From positions 396,183-460,182 of the forward strand of contig JAJFVD010000012.1 of the NCBI GenBank assembly GCA_021371955.1: a DNA stretch of 64,000 nt. The letters run 5' to 3'. The translations under genes were made by a program, and so were the position numbers. Origin of the DNA: Bacteroidales bacterium. Its GTDB lineage: Bacteria; Bacteroidota; Bacteroidia; Bacteroidales; UBA932. This document shows positions 1 to 8,926 of the stretch, in pieces. Numbering within the stretch: the stretch's first letter is position 1; each line of letters begins with the position of its first letter. The notes beneath the pieces were generated by a model. That model worked only from the letters and a program-made list of their open reading frames with translations, searched no databases and was not told the origin of the DNA.

Positions 1-619
1 TTTGCTTTATATTGTAGGCATTCATGACATTCACCAGCTCCATCTCCTCGTCGTAATACTCTACCTTCCATTCGTTGAACCCGTCTGTTGTTATCCAGAT
101 AATCACTTTCCCCCAGGTCACGGCTGCTTCCGGCAGAGGTATCAGTTCAATCTTATAACAATCCTTTTCCCGCACCTTTTCCCTGCCCAGCAATTTTTGC
201 GTGTAGTCAACCACAATTGAAGATTCCTTTACAAGGTCGTCATTTGTATAATCCGACCCCATCCAGGACTGCATCATCATTGAAGGGGGGATCTTTATCA
301 TCCTTTCAATCGAAGGGACCCAGTTCCACATATCTTTTTGTCTTTTCAGGAAAACCTGACCCTTTTCCTTTGCGGGAGCGGTTATGTATATCAGGGAATA
401 TTCAGTTCCCTTGGACCATGATTTCATAGATATGGATCTTGTCCAGCCGGGACGGACAATTGTAAGAGTCATTTCGCCTTTGCTCGTTTGGCCGCGGCCC
501 TTGTCGTCGGCCTTTTTGATGATTTCTTTGGCAGACAGTTGCTGAGAATATGCTGTTGATGAAGAGAATGCTGCAATGCATAAAACCATGCAGCCGATAA
601 TAGCAAATTTATAGTTCAT
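1..619 (-). CDS. Outer-membrane lipoprotein-sorting protein, LolA-like (3' end cut by window edge)
   Basis: Reading the minus strand from the ATG at 619 gives 206 uninterrupted codons that run off the left edge, so the C-terminus is missing. Residues 1-25 form a typical signal peptide ending in AYSQ. The body carries features of the LolA-superfamily proteins annotated as outer membrane lipoprotein-sorting protein: an early segment rich in charged residues (AKEIIKKAD), the segment WNWVPSIERMIKIPP, and a later stretch of alternating beta strands ending in a DGFNEWKVEYYDE-like strand. Such proteins are thought to bind acyl chains in the periplasm, often next to RND or ABC permeases, but that side of the locus is not visible. 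The substrate is unknown. A TATATTTG box lies 44 bases upstream. Confidence 0.75.
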   Translation of the reverse strand, partial: MNYKFAIIGCMVLCIAAFSSSTAYSQQLSAKEIIKKADDKGRGQTSKGEMTLTIVRPGWTRSISMKSWSKGTEYSLIYITAPAKEKGQVFLKRQKDMWNWVPSIERMIKIPPSMMMQSWMGSDYTNDDLVKESSIVVDYTQKLLGREKVREKDCYKIELIPLPEAAVTWGKVIIWITTDGFNEWKVEYYDEEMELVNVMNAYNIKQ

Positions 620-662
620 ATTAAGTTTGCTTAAAAATATTTTTGATGCTTCGTGCACTCTA

Positions 663-670
663 CAAATATA
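663..670 (-). promoter_or_regulatory. -7 box (TATATTTG) for the LolA-like gene
   Basis: The plus-strand bases CAAATATA read TATATTTG on the minus strand and match the Bacteroidota -7 consensus TAnnTTTG, 44 bases before the start codon. I see no convincing TTTG -33 element at the expected spacing. Confidence 0.4.
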
Positions 671-690
671 GATAGATTTCTCAAAATGGT

Positions 691-698
691 TATCTTTG
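691..698 (+). promoter_or_regulatory. -7 box (TATCTTTG) for the IscU-like/GGGtGRT cassette
   Basis: TATCTTTG matches TAnnTTTG and lies 60 bases before the ATG at 759, leaving a leader of roughly 50 bases. No clear -33 TTTG is present. It is the best promoter candidate for the two-gene cassette. Confidence 0.45.
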
Positions 699-758
699 CG
701 GCCGGATAAGTCGATTACAAAGAAAAATATATTTCACAGTTAATTTAAATAAGATTTT

Positions 759-1451
759 ATGAGTTTTACACATGAAGTTGAAGGAATGATTTGCGTCGCT
801 CAAGGTGCGAATCACGGCTCGGCACCCATCCCTGAAGAGGGCAAATGGGTTAAGGCAAAAGAGGTAAAAGACATTTCGGGCTTGACCCATGGTGTTGGCT
901 GGTGTGCTCCTCAGCAAGGCGCCTGCAAGTTGACATTGAATGTTAAAGAGGGAATTATTCAGGAGGCTCTGGTGGAAACAATCGGCTGTTCAGGTATGAC
1001 CCATTCGGCTGCAATGGCTTCGGAAATTCTTCCCGGGAAAACCATTCTGGAGGCACTAAACACAGACCTGGTTTGCGATGCAATAAATACTGCCATGCGC
1101 GAACTGTTTCTGCAGATAGTTTACGGACGTACACAAACTGCATTTTCCGAAGGCGGATTACCAATTGGTGCAGGTCTGGAAGACCTTGGAAAAGGCCTCA
1201 GAAGCGTTACTGCAACAATGTATGGTACAGTAGCAAAAGGTCCCCGTTACCTTGAAATGGCCGAAGGTTATGTTACAAAAATTGGTCTTGATGCCAATAA
1301 TGAGATTATCGGTTATGAATTTGTGAGCCTTGGCCGTATGATGGATATGATCAAAGGCGGAACGGATGCAAACGAAGCCGTTAAAAAGGCTTCGGGCAAA
1401 TATGGCCGCATAGATGACGCAGTAGTAGTTATTGACCCACGTAAACAATAG
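759..1451 (+). CDS. IscU/NifU-like iron-sulfur scaffold protein (GGGtGRT-associated)
   Basis: This 230-residue protein has no signal peptide and is probably cytoplasmic. Its middle resembles the IscU/NifU N-terminal scaffold domain: Cys49 and Cys56 in GWCAPQQGACKL, Cys77 in IGCSGMTHSAAMASE (compare the GCGSAIASSS loop of IscU), and Cys106 in DLVCDAI are placed like the three cluster-ligand cysteines of IscU. About 40 N-terminal residues and about 100 C-terminal residues are extra compared with the roughly 130-residue IscU. It lies 12 bases upstream of a GGGtGRT-family gene, a pairing I know as recurrent in anaerobes. The family suggests Fe-S cluster handling, but no biochemical role is established to my knowledge. 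No cysteine desulfurase or other isc/suf gene is nearby. Confidence 0.75.
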   Translation: MSFTHEVEGMICVAQGANHGSAPIPEEGKWVKAKEVKDISGLTHGVGWCAPQQGACKLTLNVKEGIIQEALVETIGCSGMTHSAAMASEILPGKTILEALNTDLVCDAINTAMRELFLQIVYGRTQTAFSEGGLPIGAGLEDLGKGLRSVTATMYGTVAKGPRYLEMAEGYVTKIGLDANNEIIGYEFVSLGRMMDMIKGGTDANEAVKKASGKYGRIDDAVVVIDPRKQ

Positions 1452-1455
1452 GAGG
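1450..1455 (+). promoter_or_regulatory. Shine-Dalgarno sequence AGGAGG before the GGGtGRT gene
   Basis: A perfect AGGAGG overlaps the stop codon of the scaffold gene and ends 8 bases before the ATG at 1464. This is unusual in this window, where most genes have no purine-rich element, and it fixes the start of the GGGtGRT gene. Confidence 0.7.
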
Positions 1456-1463
1456 AACAGACA

Positions 1464-2465
1464 ATGCCATTATTTGAAAGCTACGACAGACGAATTAATA
1501 AAATAAACAGTGTACTTAATTCGTACGGCATCTCTTCTCTGGAAGAGGCCAGAAAAATATGCGACGAGCGAGGCGTAGACGTATATAAAATTGTGAAGGA
1601 CATTCAGCCTATAGCATTTGAGAATGCTATGTGGTCATATATTGTTGGTGCTGCTATTGCAATTAAAAAAGGACAGACAGAAGCAGCCGATATCGCCGCA
1701 ACACTTGGCGAAGGTCTTCAGGCATTCTGTATCCCCGGTTCAGTTGCCGACGACCGCAAAGTAGGTATCGGACACGGAAACCTTGCAGCTATGTTGCTTC
1801 GCGAAGAGACAAAATGTTTTGCATTTCTTGCCGGACACGAATCTTTTGCTGCTGCAGAAGGTGCAATTGGTATAGCAAAATCGGCAAACCGTGTTCGTAA
1901 AGAGCCATTGCGTGTTATCTTAAACGGTTTAGGAAAAGACGCTGCAAAAATCATATCAAGAATCAACGGATTTACATACGTGCAAACTCAGTTCGATTAC
2001 TTCACAGGTGAATTGAAAGAGGTAGCCCGCACCGCTTATTCAGTAGGCGACAAAGCAAAGGTGAACTGCTATGGTGCCGATGATGTACGCGAAGGAGTTG
2101 CAATCATGCACAGCGAGGGAGTAGATGTTTCTATTACAGGAAACTCAACAAACCCAACCCGTTTTCAGCATCCGGTTGCCGGAACATATAAGAAAGAGTG
2201 TATCGAACAAGGCAAGAAATATTTCTCGGTAGCGTCAGGCGGAGGTACAGGCCGTACACTTCACCCCGATAACATGGCCGCTGGTCCTGCCTCTTACGGT
2301 ATGACCGACACAATGGGCCGTATGCACTCCGATGCTCAGTTTGCCGGTTCGTCATCCGTTCCTGCACACGTAGAGATGATGGGACTTATTGGCATGGGCA
2401 ACAACCCAATGGTTGGTGCTTCAGTATCAGTTGCTGTGGCAATATCCCTGGCTTCAAAAAAATAG
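1464..2465 (+). CDS. GGGtGRT family protein
   Basis: The 333-residue product contains the family signature GGGTGRT at about residues 259-265, within SVASGGGTGRTLHPDN. The gene follows the IscU-like scaffold gene by 12 bases behind a perfect Shine-Dalgarno sequence, so the two are almost certainly co-transcribed and co-translated. There is no signal peptide or membrane segment. Glycine- and alanine-rich stretches (for example around GIGHGNLAAMLL and GHESFAAAEGAIG) suggest a nucleotide- or cofactor-binding fold, which is my inference. The family is widespread in anaerobic bacteria and archaea, and I know of no assigned function. The neighbouring scaffold suggests a role linked to Fe-S clusters. 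The cassette ends in a strong bidirectional terminator. Confidence 0.9.
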   Translation: MPLFESYDRRINKINSVLNSYGISSLEEARKICDERGVDVYKIVKDIQPIAFENAMWSYIVGAAIAIKKGQTEAADIAATLGEGLQAFCIPGSVADDRKVGIGHGNLAAMLLREETKCFAFLAGHESFAAAEGAIGIAKSANRVRKEPLRVILNGLGKDAAKIISRINGFTYVQTQFDYFTGELKEVARTAYSVGDKAKVNCYGADDVREGVAIMHSEGVDVSITGNSTNPTRFQHPVAGTYKKECIEQGKKYFSVASGGGTGRTLHPDNMAAGPASYGMTDTMGRMHSDAQFAGSSSVPAHVEMMGLIGMGNNPMVGASVSVAVAISLASKK

Positions 2466-2514
2466 ACCCTTCCGGAAGGCCACATCTCCAAAAACGCCTG
2501 ATTTATAGGTGGTT

Positions 2515-2553
2515 ACTAAAAAGGATGGCATCTTAGATGCTATCCTTTTTAGT
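2515..2553. terminator. Bidirectional rho-independent terminator
   Basis: An 18-bp stem, perfect except for one G-T pair, closes a 3-base TTA loop. It has five A on the left and five T on the right inside ACTAAAAA/TTTTTAGT ends. It sits between the convergent GGGtGRT and fumarase genes and can serve both. Confidence 0.85.
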
Positions 2554-2570
2554 ATATTAAAGAGAATCAG

Positions 2571-3968
2571 TTATTTCATGGGATGAGTCATATCTCCGGG
2601 AACAACCCAATCATCAAATTGCTGTTCTGTTATAAGCCCCAGTTCTAAAGCTGCTTTTTTCAAAGTAGAATTATTTGCGTATGCTTTTTTTGCGATTTTT
2701 GCTGCATTTTCATATCCTATATGGGGGTTTAATGCGGTTACCAGCATCAGTGAATTGTTCAGATTTTCCTCAATCCGTTCCAAATTTGGCTCGATACCTG
2801 TGGCGCATCTGTCATTGAATGAAATGCTGGCATCTGCTAAAAGGGAAGCCGACTGCAAAAGGGCACTTATCATTACGGGTTTGAAAGTATTCAGTTCAAA
2901 ATGGCCGTATGAGCCGGCAAACGAGATAGTAGTATCATTGCCAATAATTTGAGCGCAAACCATTGTCAGTGCCTCGACCTGAGTTGGGTTTACCTTTCCG
3001 GGCATAATTGATGAACCGGGTTCATTTGAGGGAATTATTATCTCTCCGATTCCCGACCGAGGTCCCGAGGCAGACAATCTTATATCGTTTGCTATTTTCA
3101 TGAGGCTAACAGCCAATTGCTTAACAGCACCATGAGTTTCAACAATTGCATCGTTTGCTGCCAGTGATTCGAACTTGTTTTCGGCAGAAACAAAAGGCAA
3201 ATTTGTCAATTGCGCAATTGTCTCTGCAACCTCACGGGAATAGCCTTCGGGTGTATTGAGTCCTGTTCCTACGGCACTTCCTCCCATAGCCAGTTCCGAA
3301 AGATGGGGTAAAGTGTTTTTCAAAGCTTTCAACCCATGATTCAATTGCGACACATATCCCGAGAATTCCTGGCCCAAAGTAACAGGAGTAGCATCCATTA
3401 AATGGGTACGGCCAATTTTAACAACTTTGGCCATTGCCAGTGATTTGTCGTTTAAAGTGTCTTTCAGCGTCTCTATTGCCGGGATAGTATGCTCAATAAT
3501 TTTTTTATACGCAGCAATATTCATCGCAGCAGGAAATGTATCATTGGACGATTGTGACATGTTCACATCGTCGTTGGGATGGATATATCGGCCTTCTTCG
3601 CCGAGCTCACCCCCTAAAAGAACATGGGCGCGGTTTGCAATGACTTCATTGCAATTCATATTGGTATGAGTCCCCGAACCCGTTTGCCATATTACAAGCG
3701 GAAATTCATCGTCAAGTTTGCCGGTAATAATTTCATCGCACACCCGGGAAATAATTTTCATTTTGTCTGCAGGCAGCAATCCGGATTTATTGTTGGTAAT
3801 CGCCGCCGCTTTTTTCAAATAGCCAAATGCATGAATAATTTCTTTTGGCATGGATGCCAACGGCCCGATAGGGAAATTAAGTAACGACCGCTGGGTTTGC
3901 GCCCCCCAATATTTATCGGCAGGAACTTTTATTTCTCCCATTGTGTCTTTTTCTATTCGATAATTCAT
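2571..3968 (-). CDS. fumC: Fumarate hydratase, class II
   Basis: The 465-residue protein has the full length of class II fumarases, which interconvert fumarate and L-malate without a metal. It contains the superfamily signature [13 protein letters not shown] near residue 317, the substrate-binding segments [12 protein letters not shown] and [11 protein letters not shown], and the [10 protein letters not shown] segment with the catalytic His. It begins [25 protein letters not shown], the normal N-terminus of FumC. Closely related aspartases share the signature, but the overall pattern fits FumC better. It is 28 bases downstream of an alpha/beta hydrolase on the same strand and may be cotranscribed. 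The shared terminator with GGGtGRT follows it. Confidence 0.93.
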   Translation of the reverse strand: MNYRIEKDTMGEIKVPADKYWGAQTQRSLLNFPIGPLASMPKEIIHAFGYLKKAAAITNNKSGLLPADKMKIISRVCDEIITGKLDDEFPLVIWQTGSGTHTNMNCNEVIANRAHVLLGGELGEEGRYIHPNDDVNMSQSSNDTFPAAMNIAAYKKIIEHTIPAIETLKDTLNDKSLAMAKVVKIGRTHLMDATPVTLGQEFSGYVSQLNHGLKALKNTLPHLSELAMGGSAVGTGLNTPEGYSREVAETIAQLTNLPFVSAENKFESLAANDAIVETHGAVKQLAVSLMKIANDIRLSASGPRSGIGEIIIPSNEPGSSIMPGKVNPTQVEALTMVCAQIIGNDTTISFAGSYGHFELNTFKPVMISALLQSASLLADASISFNDRCATGIEPNLERIEENLNNSLMLVTALNPHIGYENAAKIAKKAYANNSTLKKAALELGLITEQQFDDWVVPGDMTHPMK

Positions 3969-3996
3969 ACTCCGTTTTTCTAATAAACAGATTCAA

Positions 3997-4854
3997 TCAA
4001 TTTATGTTGATTTGCCTGTCCGCATATTTTGATTTAACCGGTGACAAGCTCAAAAACTTTTGAAGCTGATTGTTGAATTCGGTATGATTCTCCATATTGC
4101 TGATATGACCGGCGTGTTCCAGCACCACCAGCACAGACCCTTTTACCTTGTCATGCATATACTTTGCTGACGCTACAGGGGTAACTTTATCTTCACTTCC
4201 TACCATAATGAGCACCGGCACCTTTATGCCGCTGAGCCTGTTGCATGTCTCTTTGCGCCCTGCCAAAGCAAAAAGGGTTTTGCAAAGAGTAGACTGAGGT
4301 ATACCTGCAATCTCCTCCTTCATTACAGCAATTTCTGTTTCGATTGTAGTAAAAGCTTCAGGTGCGAAAAGATTATTTATAACCTCTTCGGCATATTCAA
4401 CCGTCCCGTTCTTTTTAATGGAAGCAATTGTCAGCATCCTTTTTGCTTTGGTTTCAGGCGTATCTGCCATGCAGGAGGTGTCGCAGAGTACAAGAGCTTC
4501 AAATCGCCCCGGATACTTTGAAATGGCACTTAATGCAATGTATCCGCCCATAGAGAGCCCGCACAAAATTGCTTTGTCCAGACGTATGGTATCCATAATT
4601 AAAATAAGATCGCTTGCAAAAAGGTCAATTGACGTTTCCTGGCTTCGGTCGTCGGAATGTCCGTATCCGCGTATGTCGTAAGCAATTACCCTGTAATTTG
4701 CCTTGAGCTCCTCCATCTGCCTTGTCCACATGGATTTATTAAACGGAAAGCCGTGTATGAAAATTATGGCGGGGGCATCCTTTGGCCCCTCGTCGTAGAA
4801 GCTTATTTTGATTTTATTCGGAGTAATTCGGATAGTGTTTTCCAGATATCGCAT
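3997..4854 (-). CDS. Alpha/beta hydrolase
   Basis: The 285-residue protein has a standard single-domain alpha/beta hydrolase layout: the oxyanion segment HGFPFN at about residues 34-39, the nucleophile elbow GLSMGG with Ser101, an acid in the VGSEDKVTP strand, and the catalytic His in EHAGHIS. There is no signal peptide, so it is probably cytoplasmic. The sequence resembles 3-oxoadipate enol-lactonase or esterase-type hydrolases, but the substrate cannot be assigned. It lies between a small membrane protein gene (35 bases upstream) and fumC (28 bases downstream) on the same strand. Confidence 0.85.
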   Translation of the reverse strand: MRYLENTIRITPNKIKISFYDEGPKDAPAIIFIHGFPFNKSMWTRQMEELKANYRVIAYDIRGYGHSDDRSQETSIDLFASDLILIMDTIRLDKAILCGLSMGGYIALSAISKYPGRFEALVLCDTSCMADTPETKAKRMLTIASIKKNGTVEYAEEVINNLFAPEAFTTIETEIAVMKEEIAGIPQSTLCKTLFALAGRKETCNRLSGIKVPVLIMVGSEDKVTPVASAKYMHDKVKGSVLVVLEHAGHISNMENHTEFNNQLQKFLSLSPVKSKYADRQININ

Positions 4855-4889
4855 TGCCTGTTTGTTTTAAGTTCACTAATCTCAGAACT

Positions 4890-5075
4890 TTAAACAGTAA
4901 TATCTTTCAGGAAGTCCAATAATCCGAATATCCTTAGAAGCCAGATGATTACAATAATCACGACAACGATGTTCAGGATTTTTTTAAGTTTCCCATCCAT
5001 AGGGATGTATGTGTTCACAAGCCATAAAACAACGCCTGCAACAATTATTACCAGTAAGACAGTTAAAAGTGGCAT
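4890..5075 (-). CDS. Small two-TM membrane protein (Thivi_2564-like)
   Basis: The 61-residue product begins MPLLTVLLVIIVAGVVLWLV and has two hydrophobic helices (about residues 2-20 and 35-53) separated by a short loop, NTYIPMDGKLK. This pattern matches my memory of the Thivi_2564 family of tiny inner-membrane proteins, whose function is unknown. A TATCTTTG box lies 22 bases upstream, supporting that it is expressed and heads a transcript that may continue into the hydrolase and fumC. Confidence 0.6.
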   Translation of the reverse strand: MPLLTVLLVIIVAGVVLWLVNTYIPMDGKLKKILNIVVVIIVIIWLLRIFGLLDFLKDITV

Positions 5076-5097
5076 AATATTGATATTTTAGTATGCC

Positions 5098-5105
5098 CAA
5101 AGATA
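5098..5105 (-). promoter_or_regulatory. -7 box (TATCTTTG) before the small membrane protein gene
   Basis: CAAAGATA on the plus strand reads TATCTTTG on the minus strand, matching TAnnTTTG, 22 bases before the start codon. It could drive the small membrane protein, hydrolase and fumC genes. Confidence 0.4.
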
Positions 5106-5193
5106 ATCCCACACAAAATTTAAGTGTTATATAATATCGGCAAAAAGTTATATTATTCACTTATTCCGGCTTATTCACCTATCCCGGCGACAA

Positions 5194-7755
5194 CTACAAG
5201 TCAAACTTAAACCTGATTCGTATCCCATACCTCGCAACATTGGGATTGTCTAGATATGTAAATCGCCTTACCAAATCTACCCTCACAAGTTTAAAAATGT
5301 TTGAAATTCCTACGCTCGCTTCGATATATGGTGCTTTGTCAAAGGCAAATGTTGTGGGGTTGCCGGCAATGTCGGTAGGAAATCTGAACAAGTCGGGCTG
5401 CAGGCACGGGTTATTGGTTTTGCTTAAGCCACCGTACAGAACTTTAAATGTAATAATCTCTCTCAGGCCAAGCCGGTTTATCAAAGGAATCTTATTGAAT
5501 AAAAATCCGTTAAAACAGTGGTCCACAAATAGAGATACATATTTGTCGCTCACGAATTCGAGGAAATTCATGAGGTTGTATGTGGTGGACTGATATATAT
5601 AGGACTGATTCGCGTTGTGCATTTCAAGAAGAGGATACGGAACCTTTCCGAATATCTTGCCGGCCTCCAGATTGACAGTTGTATAACCAATTACAGAAGG
5701 GTAGAATCGTTTATAAATGTTAAACTGAATGTTGTGGTAGTTATAGTCGTTTCCAAGCATCTTTGAGCCAAGAGTGTATTTCAGCTGTAGAATAGGATAT
5801 TTATTCGGGATGGGAGCCCTGTAAAGCTTTCCGCGATAGAACTGTTCGTGCGGAGCATATCTTAAAGTGAGCCCGGCTTCCGATATGTTCAGATAAGGGA
5901 TGCTGTTCACCGCCGAAAGATAGTTTTCCTTATTGAAATTGAGAGTACCTCCGGGGTACTGACGGGTAAAATTATAACCCAGAGAGTATGAAAAATGGCT
6001 TTTGAATTCGTGCAGGTAATCCATTTTAAAAGTCCTGTTGTAAAACAGTTTGTCGTCAACTCCTCTTTTGAGCGAGAGCGTGGCGTTCCCTTCCTGAACG
6101 AAATAGAGCTCCTGCCCCGGAACTTTTGTGTCGTACTGGTAATTCAGCTTTATGCTTCTTACCGGAAATTCATAAACAGTTCTTTTACTAAGAGAGAGTT
6201 CGGCTCCGATATTATATTTGAATTTTTTGTCCCGGAACCCGTATGCGACATAACCGTCAAGATTTATTTTTTTGCTGAATTTTGGAGTCGTTCTTCCGCC
6301 AATCCTCACCTTTGACCCCTCAATAGGATTAAAGCTGTAGAAGGTAATAATCGGCCCTATTTCAACCGGCCCGAAATCATGGAAACTTGCAATAAGAATC
6401 CTTAAAATATCCAGCGTCCGCATAAAAGCCGGAACACGTTTTAAGCTGTCAATCGTGGTATAGACGCCTTTTTCCGACTTGCTCAGTTCCTGATGCCTGT
6501 TTTGCTCCCAATAAGTATCGGGTTGCTGGACAGAATCAATTTCCGGAGAAACAACCATAAAATCTTTATCGGTGAGGGCTTTATTGATAACATATTTTTT
6601 AAAAGAGACGCTCCTCTGCCCAAAAACACCTAACCCTTTTTGAGTGATTCCAAAATCGATGGAGAGTTCGTCGTTTGTAATAACCCACCCCTGATCCTTG
6701 CTGTTTTCAAATTCCTGAACAATTTTGGCATCCTTCACCCAGTTGAGGTTAATCTTGCTGTTTACGGCCATGTCCACTTTCCTCACAGCATAAGTGCCAT
6801 CAAGTGTAACATACAGATATCCCTGAAAGAGCATATCGGTCTTGTTCCTTGGAGCAAAGAACAGCTTGATGCAGTTTGTGTTTCCAACTTTGAGAGTATC
6901 CATGATGAAATATCTGTAGAAAGTGGGAGCAGAATTTGATATAGGGCTTAAAAACTGGTTTGTAAGGAACATTATATTATTGTCGTAGATATTTATATCC
7001 TGATATAAATACCTTAGATATCCGGTCATTCCCTTATTGTCCAGGTATCCTTCGAAATTAACCATTTTGTCGGCCCTGATAATCTCGTTTACAGCTCTGG
7101 GCGACTTCCGGTAGTAATAGTCCGAGATGGTCTCCTTGATGTACATTGGAAGAACCTCCCTTCCCGGCAGTTTGGTGGTATCAACATTTTCAAATACAAA
7201 CTTAAACTTTCCCAATGCCTTGCTGGTCTTAAGTTTTTCGGAAATATTGCTTAACGCAAACTGGACTTTATCGTATTTTTCATACTGCAAAAAGTCGAAA
7301 CTCTCGATACGGTTTTTCCACTTATATGCTATTACGCTGTCGATAAGAGAAACGGCAGGATTATTTTTGTTCCTGTATTTGACCCTCTCGGCTTTTATGA
7401 CAACCTCATTAAGCGATGTTGAGGAAGGCGACAACTTTATTGTAATTGGATTTGCATGATTTTCCGGAATTTTAATCAATTCGGGTTTGTAACCCATACA
7501 CGATGCCCGCAGGGTAATGTTAAACCGGTTAGTATAAATTGAGAACCACCCTTCGGAATCGGAGCTTGTACCCTCCGGGGTTCCATCAATGGCAATAACC
7601 GAATATGGAACAGGTTCCCCTGTTTTAGCGTCAACAACAACACCTTTCAAAACCGTTCTGCCCAGCTGCTGGGCGCAAACAGTCATGCTTCCGCTTAAAA
7701 TGAAAATCAGGAGAAGAAGACCACTTTTGGTTATGGAATTGATTATAAATCGCAT
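5194..7755 (-). CDS. DUF5686 family outer-membrane protein with carboxypeptidase-like regulatory domain
   Basis: This 853-residue protein starts with a signal peptide ending in VCAQQ. Next comes a CarboxypepD_reg-like beta-sandwich (about residues 33-115, KGVVVDAKTGEPVPYSVIAI), then the DUF5686 region with segments such as GQGWV-type strands and YVTLDGTYAVRKVDM. The long beta-rich C-terminal part is predicted to form an outer-membrane beta-barrel and ends in RIRFKFDL, an aromatic C-terminal strand. The family is Bacteroidota-specific and its role is unknown. A second member lies at 45970-48528. It stands alone, 118 bases upstream of the next minus-strand gene. Confidence 0.85.
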   Translation of the reverse strand: MRFIINSITKSGLLLLIFILSGSMTVCAQQLGRTVLKGVVVDAKTGEPVPYSVIAIDGTPEGTSSDSEGWFSIYTNRFNITLRASCMGYKPELIKIPENHANPITIKLSPSSTSLNEVVIKAERVKYRNKNNPAVSLIDSVIAYKWKNRIESFDFLQYEKYDKVQFALSNISEKLKTSKALGKFKFVFENVDTTKLPGREVLPMYIKETISDYYYRKSPRAVNEIIRADKMVNFEGYLDNKGMTGYLRYLYQDINIYDNNIMFLTNQFLSPISNSAPTFYRYFIMDTLKVGNTNCIKLFFAPRNKTDMLFQGYLYVTLDGTYAVRKVDMAVNSKINLNWVKDAKIVQEFENSKDQGWVITNDELSIDFGITQKGLGVFGQRSVSFKKYVINKALTDKDFMVVSPEIDSVQQPDTYWEQNRHQELSKSEKGVYTTIDSLKRVPAFMRTLDILRILIASFHDFGPVEIGPIITFYSFNPIEGSKVRIGGRTTPKFSKKINLDGYVAYGFRDKKFKYNIGAELSLSKRTVYEFPVRSIKLNYQYDTKVPGQELYFVQEGNATLSLKRGVDDKLFYNRTFKMDYLHEFKSHFSYSLGYNFTRQYPGGTLNFNKENYLSAVNSIPYLNISEAGLTLRYAPHEQFYRGKLYRAPIPNKYPILQLKYTLGSKMLGNDYNYHNIQFNIYKRFYPSVIGYTTVNLEAGKIFGKVPYPLLEMHNANQSYIYQSTTYNLMNFLEFVSDKYVSLFVDHCFNGFLFNKIPLINRLGLREIITFKVLYGGLSKTNNPCLQPDLFRFPTDIAGNPTTFAFDKAPYIEASVGISNIFKLVRVDLVRRFTYLDNPNVARYGIRIRFKFDL

Positions 7756-7856
7756 AGTGTTACACTGTAGTCTTATTGACGAAATTTACATAAAAAAAGT
7801 CAATATGGATAATAACCAATTAAATTATTCTCTAACTTTCACAAAACTCCAATGTT

Positions 7857-8870
7857 ATGAAACGGCTGATAGTATTGTTCGCAATCTTTATGTCTGCTTC
7901 GCTCTTTGGCCAGACGGCAGACCAGTTTTACAACAGCGGGCTCGACAAACATAGCCGGAAGGACTATGCAGGAGCCATTTCCGATTATTCTAAGGCCGTA
8001 CAGCTGGATCCCCTTTTGTCAATTGCGTGGTACAACATGGCTGCCGCAAAACTCACCCTTGAAGATTACAGCGGAGCTGTTGACGCCTATACAAAATCAA
8101 TTGAACTCAAGCCAAATGATGCCGAAGCTTTATACAACAGAGGCGTTGCAAAAGAGGGTCTCCAAAAATACCGGGAAGCAATTGAAGATTATATCCGGGC
8201 CATTCAGATTGACTCAACACACGCCGGGGCATGGTTTAACAGAGGCTCGCTTAAAATTACACTTCGTTATTACGAAGATGCAATAACAGACCTCAGCAAG
8301 GCAATAAACCTCAACCCCAAGAATCCTGATGCCTTTTACAACAGGGCAGAGGCCAGAAGGCTCACATTCGACTACTATGGAGCTATATCGGATTATTCCC
8401 GCGACATAGATATGAATCCGAAGGATGTTTATGCATATATAAACAGAGGAATGTGCAAATCCAGCCTGAAGGATTTTTCCGGTTCTGTTAATGACTTTTC
8501 CGGAGCAATTGAGATAGATCCGGGATTATTGTCGGCATGGTACAACAGGGGAGTTGCAAGGTATGCACTTGAAGATTATGCGGGGGCAATTGCCGACTTT
8601 ACAAAAACAATAGAACTTAGTCCAAATCTTACGGCAGCATATAACAACAGGGGATTGTCAAAGTATTCCCTGAAAGACCTTCCTGGTGCAATAGCGGACT
8701 ATACAAAGGCAATAGGGCTCGACCCGTCAAGCTCGAAGGCATACCTCAACAGAGGTGTTGCAAAACAAAACGCCGGTGACAAAACCGGTGCCTGCGAAGA
8801 CTGGAAAAAAGCCGGAGAGCTGGGCGAAAAAGAGGCCTTTAAGCTAATAGAAGAGTTTTGCGGTAAATAA
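7857..8870 (+). CDS. Exported tetratricopeptide-repeat protein
   Basis: The 337-residue protein has a signal peptide (residues 1-19, ending SLFGQ) followed by about nine consecutive 34-residue TPR units. The consensus is recognisable in repeats of the type AWYNRGVAKYALEDYAGAIADF followed by a KAIELDP-like turn. TPR arrays mediate protein-protein contacts, and an exported one probably works in the periplasm or at the outer membrane. The C-terminus (GDKTGACEDWKKAGELGEKEA) resembles a truncated SEL1/TPR capping helix. No partner is evident from the neighbours. The MFS gene downstream has its own promoter. Confidence 0.85.
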   Translation: MKRLIVLFAIFMSASLFGQTADQFYNSGLDKHSRKDYAGAISDYSKAVQLDPLLSIAWYNMAAAKLTLEDYSGAVDAYTKSIELKPNDAEALYNRGVAKEGLQKYREAIEDYIRAIQIDSTHAGAWFNRGSLKITLRYYEDAITDLSKAINLNPKNPDAFYNRAEARRLTFDYYGAISDYSRDIDMNPKDVYAYINRGMCKSSLKDFSGSVNDFSGAIEIDPGLLSAWYNRGVARYALEDYAGAIADFTKTIELSPNLTAAYNNRGLSKYSLKDLPGAIADYTKAIGLDPSSSKAYLNRGVAKQNAGDKTGACEDWKKAGELGEKEAFKLIEEFCGK

Positions 8871-8873
8871 GCT

Positions 8874-8906
8874 TTTTGCATTTAAGCCTCCTCTTCTTTA
8901 CCTTTG
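8874..8906 (+). promoter_or_regulatory. Bacteroidota-type promoter for the MFS gene
   Basis: TTTTG at 8874-8878 and TACCTTTG at 8899-8906 are separated by 20 bases and match the -33 and -7 elements. The promoter begins right behind the TPR stop codon and places the real MFS start at 8927, because the in-frame upstream ATG at 8876 lies inside the -33 element. Confidence 0.65.
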
Positions 8907-8926
8907 CACCTCCAATTCTCAGAATT

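Noticed and set aside
2..429. Two plus-strand open frames near the left edge
   Set aside because: They lie opposite the LolA-like gene, which has a signal peptide and family resemblance; the plus-strand products look random.
7857..8870. Repeated DNA in the TPR gene, which might suggest a CRISPR or tandem repeat array
   Set aside because: The repeats are 34-residue protein units with diverged codons, not identical DNA repeats with spacers.
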